Assembly: GCA_025934595.1 (NCBI GenBank)
Contig: JAICXU010000016.1
Location: forward strand, 1-14,637
Source: Polyangiaceae bacterium
GTDB lineage: Bacteria > Myxococcota_A > Polyangia > Polyangiales > Polyangiaceae
Reading direction: 5' to 3'
DNA: 14,637 nt
In this document: in pieces, positions 7,331-14,334 of the stretch
How the letters are laid out: every line of letters starts with the position of its first letter
Position numbering within the stretch: position 1 is the first letter of the stretch
The notes under the pieces: generated by a model
The model's input: the letters and a program-made list of their open reading frames with translations, nothing else
Told to the model about the DNA's origin: nothing
Database searches by the model: none
Program-made: the position numbers and the translations under genes

Positions 7331-8481
7331 GCTCTCTCTAGAAAACGCGCGAGCGCCTGCGCCTTGGGCACGAGCGATGCGATTTCGATCTGCTCGTCCT
7401 TCGTGTGAAAGCCCGAGCCACGCGGGCCGAGCCCGTCGATGGACGGAATGCCCATCGCGCCGGTCGTGCACGCATCCGATCCGCCGCCGACGAGCGCCGC
7501 TTCGTCCGCGCCGAGGCCGCTCGCGCGTGCGCATGCACCGTATTCGAGGACGAGACCTTCGCTCGCTTCGGTGCGCTCGAGCGGGAGACGCGCGATGCCA
7601 CCGCCGATGTCGACGCTCGTGCCGGGGACGCGCGCGCTGGCTTCGGCCGCGGCGTTGCGGAGCGCCATCACGAGCGACTCGCCGTCGGCGCGTGTGTCGA
7701 AGCGAATGTCGACGAGCGCCTCGGCGCGATCGGGCACGGTGTTCTTCCCTTGCCCGCCCGTGACCTTGCCGACGTTGACGGTGACGCCGCGCTCGTAACG
7801 CGTGAGGCCTTGTGCGAGATCGACGAAACGTGCGAGCGCCCAGATCGCGTTCGCGCCTTCTTTGTGGGCGTTTCCTGCGTGCGAGGCCTTGCCGTGCGCG
7901 GTGACGACGATGCCCCCGGTGCCGCGCCGGCGCGTGACGATTTTGTCTTCTTTGCGACCGGCCTCGAACACGAGCGCGGCGCGTGCGCCTTTGCATTCGC
8001 GCTCGATCACGCGGCGGCCTTCGGGCGAGCCGACCTCTTCGTCGCCGACGATCACGAGCTTGAGCGGGCAGATCGACGGCAGGCCGCGTGTCCCCGCGAG
8101 CGCCTTCAGCGCGTACGCGATGACGATGAGACCACCTTTCATGTCGAGCACGCCCGGCCCATACGCGAGGCCTTCGTCTTTGTCTTTCGCGAAGCCTTCG
8201 AACTCCCCGGGCGGAAACACGGTATCGAGATGACCGATGAGCGCGATGGGAGCGAGCGAGGTGTCGCCGGGGCTCGAGAAGACGAGGTGATCGGCGAAGC
8301 GCTCGCTACCGAACGTCTTCGATGCGAGACCAGGCAGCTGGAAGATCTCGCGCAGCATGTCGCCGACCTTGTTGCCGCCGTCGACATTCTCCGTGAACGA
8401 GTTCTGTTTCACGAGACGCCCGATGTCGGCGAGCATCGCGTCTTCTTTGTTGCCGAGCCAATCGACGGCGTTGAGGGTCAT
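7327..8481 (-). CDS. M20-family metallopeptidase, carboxypeptidase G2-like
   Basis: A 384-residue cytoplasmic enzyme without a signal peptide. The M20 dimetal site is complete: GHLDTVFP (H84, D86), GPGVLDMKGG (bridging D113), DEEVGSPEG (base E148, ligand E149), FEAGR (E173) and SGFHTKDE (H359). Residues 190-305 form the inserted dimerisation domain with GKASHAG (H201) and GGQGKNTVPD. Ligand order and spacing follow Pseudomonas carboxypeptidase G2 (glutamate carboxypeptidase), including a Glu at 173, so it probably removes a C-terminal amino acid from an N-acyl amino acid or dipeptide. The true substrate is not readable from sequence. Start: ATG at 8481 is chosen; a GTG at 8508 would add nine residues. 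The stop overlaps the downstream lipoprotein start by four bases, so the two form an operon. Confidence 0.87.
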   Translation of the reverse strand: MTLNAVDWLGNKEDAMLADIGRLVKQNSFTENVDGGNKVGDMLREIFQLPGLASKTFGSERFADHLVFSSPGDTSLAPIALIGHLDTVFPPGEFEGFAKDKDEGLAYGPGVLDMKGGLIVIAYALKALAGTRGLPSICPLKLVIVGDEEVGSPEGRRVIERECKGARAALVFEAGRKEDKIVTRRRGTGGIVVTAHGKASHAGNAHKEGANAIWALARFVDLAQGLTRYERGVTVNVGKVTGGQGKNTVPDRAEALVDIRFDTRADGESLVMALRNAAAEASARVPGTSVDIGGGIARLPLERTEASEGLVLEYGACARASGLGADEAALVGGGSDACTTGAMGIPSIDGLGPRGSGFHTKDEQIEIASLVPKAQALARFLERA

Positions 8482-8485
8482 GTGA

Positions 8486-8505
8486 TTCCGCGCGGAAATT
8501 CCTAG
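8486..8505 (-). promoter_or_regulatory. 12-bp perfect palindrome and CTAGGAA box upstream of the M20 gene
   Basis: TTCCGCGCGGAA (8486-8497) is a perfect 12-base palindrome ending four bases before the M20 start codon. Just upstream on the minus strand lies CTAGGAA (8505-8499), readable as a -10 hexamer TAGGAA that would start transcription near 8492, inside the palindrome. That placement suits a repressor operator. The gene region is divergent with the Ser/Thr kinase gene (107 bases between start codons). The regulator is unknown, and the match could be chance in GC-rich DNA. Confidence 0.27.
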
Positions 8506-8588
8506 CACGTCGCGATGCCGAATTTCACGCCGAACCTTCGGGGATTCTTGCGAAAGCGCGCCGGTCCTGAAAAAGTGAGCATTTCAAG

Positions 8589-10385
8589 ATGAGTGACCTC
8601 CAAGATCCGTTCGGTTGGGTCGGACAGACCATCGACGACGCGTTCCTCGTGGAGGAGGTCGTCGGCGAAGGCGGCTTCGCCGTCGTGTATCGCGGCCACC
8701 ACAAAGGGTTCGACGAAAAAGTGGCCGTGAAGGCCCTCAAGTTTCCGACGAAGCTCGGCGAGGCGGAGCGCGAACGGTTTCTCGAGTCGTTCACGTCGGA
8801 AGGCAAGCTGCTCCGCAAGCTGTCGTCCGCGAACGCAGGCATCGTGCAAGCTCTCGACGTCGGTGCAGCGACATCGCCGAACGGAACGTGGACACCGTAT
8901 TTGATTTTGGAGTGGCTCGCGGGCGAGACGCTCGAGCAAGACTTGAAGAAGCGCGCCGCGTCGGACGCGGGCGGCCGTTCCCTCGCCGACGCCTTGACGC
9001 TCCTCGAGCCCGCCGCGCGAGCGCTCGACACCGCGCATGGAATGGGCATCGCGCATCGCGACGTGAAGCCTTCGAACTTGTTCTTGGTGGACGGCGCGAA
9101 AGACGACAAGCGCGCCATGAAGGTCGTCGACTTCGGCATCGCGAAAGTGATGACGGACTCCGAAGACGTGATGCGCGCGCACGAAGCGACAGGCGAGTCG
9201 ATCCAGGCATTTTCTCCGAAGTACGGCGCGCCGGAGCAGTTCGATCGGAAGCTCGGCGCGACGGGACCTTGGACCGACGTGTATGCGCTCGCGCTCGTTC
9301 TCGTCGAGGTCGTGGCGGGACAGACGGCGATGAAGGGCGACACGGCGCAGCTCTTCGTCATCGCGAGCAACAAAGAGGAACGGCCGACGCTGAAAGCGGT
9401 GGGCGTCGACGAAGGCGACGCCGTCGAGAAGGTATTGAAGCGCGCGCTCGCCGTCGACACGCGTTCGCGTTACCCGCGTGCGGGCGAGTTCTGGGATGCG
9501 TTGCGACATGCCGTCGAGCATGGCGAGACGGTGCTCTACGAGCGGAGAGCCGACGAGGAAACGCGTCGTGAAGTGTCGTCTCGCACGACCGAGCCCGCCG
9601 CGAAGGGCGAAACGAAACCGAGCGCCACGAAGGCGCTTGCGCCTCCGCCCCCTTCACGGCTCGCGCAGCTGGCGGTAGCCGCGTTGATGCTCGGCGGCGG
9701 CGGCGCGCTCGCGTATTCGGTCTTGCCGCATCGGGGCATCTTCGCCGCAGCGCCACCGCCGAGCGCGAGCACCTACCCTCGCCTCTTCACGCTGTCCGCC
9801 GACGCCGAGGCGCCCGCCGTGAATACGGCATCGGCGGCCGCGACCGTGCCCGCCGGATATCAGCGGTACGAAAATCCGAAGTATCACTTCGTCATCGACA
9901 TCCCCACCGACTTCACGCGTTACGAAGAGTCGAGCACGGGCGACGGGCGAACGTACACGACGGCGGCAGGCGACACGTTGCGGGTCGAGGGCGGCGAGCT
10001 CGTGGGGTCGATCGATCGCATGTACATGCAGGAGTTCCAGGGGGGCGAGGCGCATTCGCTCGAGCGCTGGTTCTTACCGGACCAGACGCACACTCCGGAC
10101 ATGTACGTCCTCACGGGTTACGAGCGCGACACCGAGCCGCTCATCATCAAGGTGATCGTGACCGGCGGCATCTACGCTCGGCTCTACATGACGTACGGGC
10201 AGAAAGAGCAGAAGTACTACAGCCCGCTCGTCCCGCACACGCGCGACTCGTTCTCGTTCACGGCCGTGTCGAATACCACGCCGACGCCGGCTCCCGTCGA
10301 GCCCGTTCCGGAAGCTGGGCCTGAAGTCGATGCGAGCGCCGCGATCCAGCAGTTTTTGGCGAGGCTCGACGCCGGAAAGCACTGA
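8589..10385 (+). CDS. Transmembrane Hanks-type Ser/Thr protein kinase
   Basis: A 598-residue membrane kinase. The cytoplasmic kinase domain (about 18-310) has the Gly loop GEGGFAVV (26-33), the VAVK lysine (K48), a helix-C glutamate near E71, HRDVKPSN (D158, N163; an RD kinase), DFG (D181) and APE (A214-E216) followed by WTDVYALA. All residues needed for catalysis are present. An Ala/Pro-rich linker (335-357) leads to one membrane helix (358-379). A Pro/Ala/Ser-rich stretch then precedes an extracytoplasmic domain (about 420-560) starting near GYQRYENPKYHFVIDIP, which I do not recognise; it may sense an envelope signal. There is no recognisable PASTA, FHA or TPR module. The gene opens the plus-strand cluster, with argC starting 36 bases after its stop. 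The start at 8589 has no strong Shine-Dalgarno sequence. Confidence 0.92.
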   Translation: MSDLQDPFGWVGQTIDDAFLVEEVVGEGGFAVVYRGHHKGFDEKVAVKALKFPTKLGEAERERFLESFTSEGKLLRKLSSANAGIVQALDVGAATSPNGTWTPYLILEWLAGETLEQDLKKRAASDAGGRSLADALTLLEPAARALDTAHGMGIAHRDVKPSNLFLVDGAKDDKRAMKVVDFGIAKVMTDSEDVMRAHEATGESIQAFSPKYGAPEQFDRKLGATGPWTDVYALALVLVEVVAGQTAMKGDTAQLFVIASNKEERPTLKAVGVDEGDAVEKVLKRALAVDTRSRYPRAGEFWDALRHAVEHGETVLYERRADEETRREVSSRTTEPAAKGETKPSATKALAPPPPSRLAQLAVAALMLGGGGALAYSVLPHRGIFAAAPPPSASTYPRLFTLSADAEAPAVNTASAAATVPAGYQRYENPKYHFVIDIPTDFTRYEESSTGDGRTYTTAAGDTLRVEGGELVGSIDRMYMQEFQGGEAHSLERWFLPDQTHTPDMYVLTGYERDTEPLIIKVIVTGGIYARLYMTYGQKEQKYYSPLVPHTRDSFSFTAVSNTTPTPAPVEPVPEAGPEVDASAAIQQFLARLDAGKH

Positions 10386-10407
10386 TTCGCTCGGCGGATT
10401 TTTTCGA

Positions 10408-10414
10408 CTAGGCT
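10408..10414 (+). promoter_or_regulatory. CTAGGCT box, candidate -10 element for argC
   Basis: C-TAGGCT ends seven bases before the argC ATG. As a -10 hexamer it would place the transcription start at or next to the start codon, giving a leaderless argC mRNA; there is no Shine-Dalgarno sequence here to contradict this. A T6 run (10399-10404) lies immediately upstream. No clear -35 element is seen. This would allow argC-argB transcription independent of the kinase gene. Confidence 0.3.
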
Positions 10415-10421
10415 CTGTGCC

Positions 10422-11468
10422 ATGTCGAAACGATTTCGAGCCGCCGTCATCGGCGGCAGCGGCTACGGCGGCGCCGAGCTGATTCGCAGACTCTTGATTC
10501 ACCCTGACGTCGAGCTCGCGCGCGTCGCGTCGATCGATTTCGTCGGCGAGCCGCTCGGCGCCGTGCATCCGAACCTCGAAGGCAGAACGAATCTCGTCTT
10601 CGAGGGCATCACGCCCGCCGAAGCGGCGAAGGACATGGATGTGGTCCTCCTCGGATTGCCGCACAAAGTGAGCGCGCACAAAATGCCCGAGCTCATGGCG
10701 TCCGGTGCGCGCGTCGTCGATCTGTCCGGCGACTTTCGCCTCCGCGATGCCGCCACCTACAAAAAATATTACGGCGCCGACCATCCGAATCCCGCCGCGC
10801 TTTCGGACGGCACGTTCGTCTATGGATTGCCGGAGCTGAATCGCGACGCGATCAAGAAAGCGAAGTACGTGGCCTCGCCGGGCTGCTTCGCGACCACGAT
10901 CGAGCTCGCGCTTTTGCCGCTGGCGAAAGCAGGGCTTCTCGAAGGCGACGTCGAGGTCGTCGGCATCACCGGGTCCTCGGGGAGCGGCGTCGCCCCGAGC
11001 GCGGGCACGCATCATCCCGTCCGCGCCGTCAACTTGCGGACGTACAAGCCGCTCGATCATCAACACATCCCCGAGATCGAGCAGACCCTGAACGACGCCG
11101 GCGCGAAGAAGCTCGCCATTCGCTTCGTCCCGGTGAGCGCGCCGCTTTCGCGCGGAATTTTCGCGACGTCGTTCGCACGCGTGAAAGACGGGAAAAACGC
11201 GGACGAAATACGTGCGCTCTACACGGATTTTTGTGCGCGCGAGCCGTTCGTGCGCATTCCGAAAAAAAGAATGCCCGAGGTCGCCGCCGTCAGCGGGACG
11301 AATTTCGCCGAGGTCGGCGTGCACCCTGGACCGAACGGGCTCGTCGCCATCTTCTCGGCGACCGACAACTTGATCAAAGGCGGCGCCGGCCAAGCGATCC
11401 AATCGATGAACTTGATGCTCGGGCTCGACGAACGGCTCTCTCTCGAAGATCCGGGCGGCTGGCCGTGA
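10422..11468 (+). CDS. argC: N-acetyl-gamma-glutamyl-phosphate reductase
   Basis: A 348-residue cytoplasmic enzyme of arginine synthesis. It reduces N-acetylglutamyl 5-phosphate with NADPH to N-acetylglutamate semialdehyde. The N-terminal Rossmann domain opens with IGGSGYGGAEL (11-20). The active-site cysteine is C155 in ASPGCFAT, followed by GSSGSGVAPSAGTHHP (184-199) and the catalytic histidine segment DHQHIPEIE (H213/H215). The C-terminal VSAPLSRGIFAT motif is also present. Length is normal for the ~345-residue bacterial type. The stop codon overlaps the GTG start of argB in GTGA, so the two are translationally coupled, and their products catalyse consecutive steps. The start codon lacks a Shine-Dalgarno sequence. 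Confidence 0.96.
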   Translation: MSKRFRAAVIGGSGYGGAELIRRLLIHPDVELARVASIDFVGEPLGAVHPNLEGRTNLVFEGITPAEAAKDMDVVLLGLPHKVSAHKMPELMASGARVVDLSGDFRLRDAATYKKYYGADHPNPAALSDGTFVYGLPELNRDAIKKAKYVASPGCFATTIELALLPLAKAGLLEGDVEVVGITGSSGSGVAPSAGTHHPVRAVNLRTYKPLDHQHIPEIEQTLNDAGAKKLAIRFVPVSAPLSRGIFATSFARVKDGKNADEIRALYTDFCAREPFVRIPKKRMPEVAAVSGTNFAEVGVHPGPNGLVAIFSATDNLIKGGAGQAIQSMNLMLGLDERLSLEDPGGWP

Positions 11469-12310
11469 GCCCGTCCGGGGGCTCTTCGGGCGCGGCCGCC
11501 CCCGTCGTCGTGAAGCTCGGCGGCGAGGTGGTCGCCGGAGAATTTTTGGCGCCGCTCGCGGCCGACATCGCGGAGCTCGCGAACGGCGGGACGAAGGTCG
11601 TCGTCGTACATGGTGGCGGACCTCAAGCCACCGCGTTGCAAAAGAAGCTCGGGCAGACTCCGAACATCGTCGCGGGGCGTCGCATCACCGATCGCGACGC
11701 GCTCGAGGTCATGAAGATGACGGTCGCAGGCGCCGTGAACGTGGATCTCTGCGCGGCGCTCCTTGCCGCGGGCGCGAAGCCCGTCGGGCTCCACGGAGCG
11801 AGCGCACGCGCGATCGCCGCAGAAAAAAGGCCTCCGCGTGTCGTCAGCGGCGCCGGGCCCGACGCGATCGACTTCGGTCATGTCGGCGACGTCACGGGAG
11901 TGAATCACGATCTCATCGCGCTCCTCACCCTTCATGGATTCGTCCCCGTGCTCGCTTGTCTCGGCGCGGATGCGAAAGGCAACGTGTTCAACATCAACGC
12001 CGACGTCGTCGCGAATCAAACCGCGATCGCGCTCGAGGCGCGCGCCCTCGTGCTCGTGAGCGACGTGCGCGGCGTCTACGCGAACATCGAAGATCCGTCC
12101 TCGCGCATTCCGAAAATGTCGATCGCCGACGGAAGCAAGGCCATCGCCGACGGCGTGGTCAAAAAGGGCATGATCCCCAAGCTCGAGGAATCCTTCGCTG
12201 CCATCAAGGCAGGCGTGCGCGCCGTCCACGTCGTCGGCTCGCTCGCACGCGGCGAGCTCGCGAAAGAGATCGCGTCGCCGGGGAGCGTCGGAACGGTGCT
12301 CGTGCCGTAA
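11465..12310 (+). CDS. argB: N-acetylglutamate kinase
   Basis: A 281-residue amino-acid kinase that phosphorylates N-acetylglutamate, the step before ArgC. Visible motifs: VVVKLGG (K17), VVVVHGGGPQ (45-54), GRRITD (71-76), FGHVGDVTGVN (137-147), NINAD (N176, D180) and KKGMIPK (K239). K17, D180 and K239 correspond to the catalytic residues of the family. Two oddities: only about 13 residues precede the first core strand, so the N-terminal helix typical of arginine-inhibited hexamers seems absent; and the usual SGxDG segment reads HGASA (110-114). The GTG start at 11465 is chosen because it overlaps the argC stop (GTGA) and begins the recognisable fold; in-frame codons further upstream only read through argC out of frame. 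Its TAA shares a base with the next ATG. Confidence 0.94.
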   Translation: MSPSGGSSGAAAPVVVKLGGEVVAGEFLAPLAADIAELANGGTKVVVVHGGGPQATALQKKLGQTPNIVAGRRITDRDALEVMKMTVAGAVNVDLCAALLAAGAKPVGLHGASARAIAAEKRPPRVVSGAGPDAIDFGHVGDVTGVNHDLIALLTLHGFVPVLACLGADAKGNVFNINADVVANQTAIALEARALVLVSDVRGVYANIEDPSSRIPKMSIADGSKAIADGVVKKGMIPKLEESFAAIKAGVRAVHVVGSLARGELAKEIASPGSVGTVLVP

Positions 12311-12948
12311 TGCGCGTCGGATTCGGCGCCGCTCTGATTTTTTTTGCCGTCGCTTGTGGGCGCGCGCAGTCACCCGCGGATTCGATCGCGCTCGGGCCTG
12401 CGAAATCGTGCGCGGCGGGCGCCGTGTGGGACGGCATCGAATGCGCGGTCCCCCACGCCGAAAAATCGGCCGGCGACGATACGAGCGCCGATCCGCAGAC
12501 CGACAAGGCGACGACGAACGTCGAGCCCTGCGAAGGCGACGACTGCGACGAGACCGCGCTCGACCACGCGCCGTCGACCGACAGCGACTTCATGACCGAG
12601 GGTTTGGCCGCCTACAACGCGCACGATTATCCGCACGCGCGAAACCTTTTCTACGAGCTCATCTCGAAGCATCCGAATAGCCCGCACGTCGGCGACGCGT
12701 ATTTCTGGTTCGGAAAAATGTTCGAAGAAGAAGGCAAGAGAGATCCGTCGAAGCTCCATCTCGCCGCACAATCGTTCATCGAAGCGGAGAAGTATCCAAA
12801 AGCCACGCAGGGCCCGGCCGCGATGCTCGAGCTCGGGCTCGTCTACATGCAGCTCGGCGACGCCTCGAAAGCGAGCCTGCAATTCGCGCAGCTTCGAAGG
12901 CGCTACCCCGGAAGCGCGGCGGCCACGAAAATCCCGTCCGGACATTGA
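12310..12948 (+). CDS. CpoB/YbgF-like tetratricopeptide lipoprotein
   Basis: A 212-residue predicted lipoprotein. Signal peptide 1-15 ends in AVAC (Cys16). Residues 30-90 are an acidic, low-complexity linker with four cysteines (C34, C45, C74, C79). Residues about 93-207 hold roughly three helical TPR-type repeats (YNAHDYPHARNLFYELISKH; DAYFWFGKMFEEEGKRDP; MLELGLVYMQLGDASKASLQ), ending in RRRYPGSAAATKI. That tail resembles the C-terminal repeats of CpoB (YbgF) and of BamD-like proteins, so a role in cell-envelope assembly or coordination is inferred. The start ATG shares its A with the argB stop (TAATG), so it is translated by re-initiation after argB. No functional link with arginine synthesis is known to me. 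Confidence 0.82.
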   Translation: MRVGFGAALIFFAVACGRAQSPADSIALGPAKSCAAGAVWDGIECAVPHAEKSAGDDTSADPQTDKATTNVEPCEGDDCDETALDHAPSTDSDFMTEGLAAYNAHDYPHARNLFYELISKHPNSPHVGDAYFWFGKMFEEEGKRDPSKLHLAAQSFIEAEKYPKATQGPAAMLELGLVYMQLGDASKASLQFAQLRRRYPGSAAATKIPSGH

Positions 12949-12958
12949 AGGCCGCGCG

Positions 12959-12965
12959 CTAGTAT
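12959..12965 (+). promoter_or_regulatory. CTAGTAT box, candidate -10 element for the DAHP synthase gene
   Basis: C-TAGTAT (four of six match TATAAT) lies 11 bases before ATG 12977. Transcription would start about five bases before the start codon. The 28-base gap after the lipoprotein gene holds little else, and there is no good -35 element or Shine-Dalgarno sequence. Confidence 0.27.
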
Positions 12966-12976
12966 CGAAGCCGAAG

Positions 12977-14323
12977 ATGAGCGATTGGTCGCCGACGTCG
13001 TGGAAAGGCAAGCCGTCGGCGCATCCCGCCGATTACGTCGAAGGGCCCGAGCTCGATCGCGCGAAAGACAAGCTCGCGAACCTTCCGCCGCTCGTGACGT
13101 CGTGGGAGATCGAGCAGCTGAAACAACATTTCTCGGAAGCGCAGCGAGGACGCCGCTTCGTGCTCCAAGGCGGAGACTGCGCGGAGACGCTCGCGGATTG
13201 TCGCGAGCCGATCATCACGAACAAGCTGAAAATCCTGCTGCAGATGTCGCTGGTGCTCGTGCACGCCACGCGCCGCCCGGTCGTGCGCGTCGGAAGATTC
13301 GCGGGCCAATATGCGAAGCCGCGGTCGTCCGCGACGGAGACGAAAGACGGCGTGACGTTGCCGAGCTACTTCGGCGATCTCTACAATCGTCCGGAGTTCA
13401 CGCCGGACGCGCGGAAGGTCGATCCGGAGCTTCTCGTGTCGGCCTACGAGCACGCGGCGCTGACGCTGAATTTCATTCGCGCGCTCGTCGATCACGGCTT
13501 CGGCGATCTGCATCATCCCGAGTATTGGGACATGTCGTTTCTGGAGCGCGGAGGATTGCCGAGCGACCTCCGCGCGCAATACGGACGCGCGAGCGTCGAG
13601 CTCGGTGAAGCCATTCGCTTCGTCGAAGCGCTCGGCGAGCGCACCGTCGAGCAGTTCACGCGGGCCGAGTTCTACACGAGCCACGAAGGGTTGAACCTTC
13701 ACTACGAGTCCTCGCAAACGCGGAAGGATGCGCACACCGGCGCGTTCTACGATTTTTCGACGCACATGCCGTGGATCGGCGACCGCACGCGCGCGCTCGA
13801 CGGCGCGCACGTGGAATTTTTTCGCGGCATCGCGAATCCCGTCGGCGTGAAGGTCGGCCCGAGCATGAACCCGGCCGATTTGAAGGAGATCGCGCGCGCG
13901 CTCAATCCACGAGATCTCCCTGGAAAGCTGGTGTGCATCACGCGGCTCGGCGCCGACCACGTCGAGGAATTGCTACCGCCCTTCCTCGAAGCGCTCCGCG
14001 GCGTGCGCATTCTCTGGGTCGTCGATCCCATGCACAGCAACACGGTGAAGACGCAGGGCGGATACAAGACGCGCCACGTCGATCAGATCTTCAGCGAGAT
14101 CGAGCGCTCGTTCGCGGTGCACAAAGCGAGCGGATCCTGGCTCGGCGGAATTCACTTCGAGCTCACCGGCGACGACGTCACCGAATGCCTCGGCGCCGGC
14201 ATCGCCGAAGAAGACTTGAGCCGCAACAACGCGACGGCGTGCGATCCGCGCCTCAATTACCGACAATCGCTCGAGCTAGCGTTCCGCCTCGGCGGCCACA
14301 TTCGCGAGAGCTTTCGTAGCTAA
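12977..14323 (+). CDS. Class II 3-deoxy-D-arabino-heptulosonate-7-phosphate (DAHP) synthase
   Basis: A 448-residue cytoplasmic enzyme that condenses phosphoenolpyruvate and erythrose 4-phosphate to DAHP, the first step of the shikimate pathway. It is the class II (plant, Mycobacterium and PhzC) type, unrelated in sequence to E. coli AroFGH. Metal ligands are visible: C68 in QGGDCAE, H353 in DPMHSNT, E395 in HFELTG and D423 in CDPRLN. Substrate-binding motifs RVGRFAGQYAKPRSS (104-118), YTSHEGLNLHYE (233-244), WIGDRTRALDGAHVEF and VKVGPS (291-296) are intact. Length is close to the Mycobacterium tuberculosis enzyme (about 460), so it looks fully functional. Feedback control cannot be read with confidence. 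The gene closes the plus-strand cluster, 28 bases after the lipoprotein gene. Its stop overlaps the opposing glutathione peroxidase stop. Confidence 0.95.
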   Translation: MSDWSPTSWKGKPSAHPADYVEGPELDRAKDKLANLPPLVTSWEIEQLKQHFSEAQRGRRFVLQGGDCAETLADCREPIITNKLKILLQMSLVLVHATRRPVVRVGRFAGQYAKPRSSATETKDGVTLPSYFGDLYNRPEFTPDARKVDPELLVSAYEHAALTLNFIRALVDHGFGDLHHPEYWDMSFLERGGLPSDLRAQYGRASVELGEAIRFVEALGERTVEQFTRAEFYTSHEGLNLHYESSQTRKDAHTGAFYDFSTHMPWIGDRTRALDGAHVEFFRGIANPVGVKVGPSMNPADLKEIARALNPRDLPGKLVCITRLGADHVEELLPPFLEALRGVRILWVVDPMHSNTVKTQGGYKTRHVDQIFSEIERSFAVHKASGSWLGGIHFELTGDDVTECLGAGIAEEDLSRNNATACDPRLNYRQSLELAFRLGGHIRESFRS

Positions 14324-14334
14324 GCGAGAGCTTT
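14304..14334. repeat. 11-bp direct repeat spanning two gene ends
   Basis: GCGAGAGCTTT occurs at 14304-14314 and again at 14324-14334, nine bases apart. The first copy encodes the last residues of DAHP synthase; the second lies in the antisense of the glutathione peroxidase C-terminus. It may record a small duplication at the junction, or be chance. Confidence 0.5.

Noticed and set aside
7331..7996. A 222-residue upstream extension of the CehA/McbA-like protein
   Set aside because: The extension is an Arg-rich out-of-frame reading of the M20 gene. The signal peptide and ATGA overlap fix the start at 7330.
10386..10421. T6 run after the kinase gene, considered as an intrinsic terminator
   Set aside because: No GC-rich stem precedes the run. 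It is more likely upstream sequence of the argC promoter, or neutral.
11231..11464. A 78-residue upstream extension of ArgB
   Set aside because: It reads argC in another frame and has an Arg-rich composition. The GTGA overlap and the start of the kinase fold support GTG 11465.
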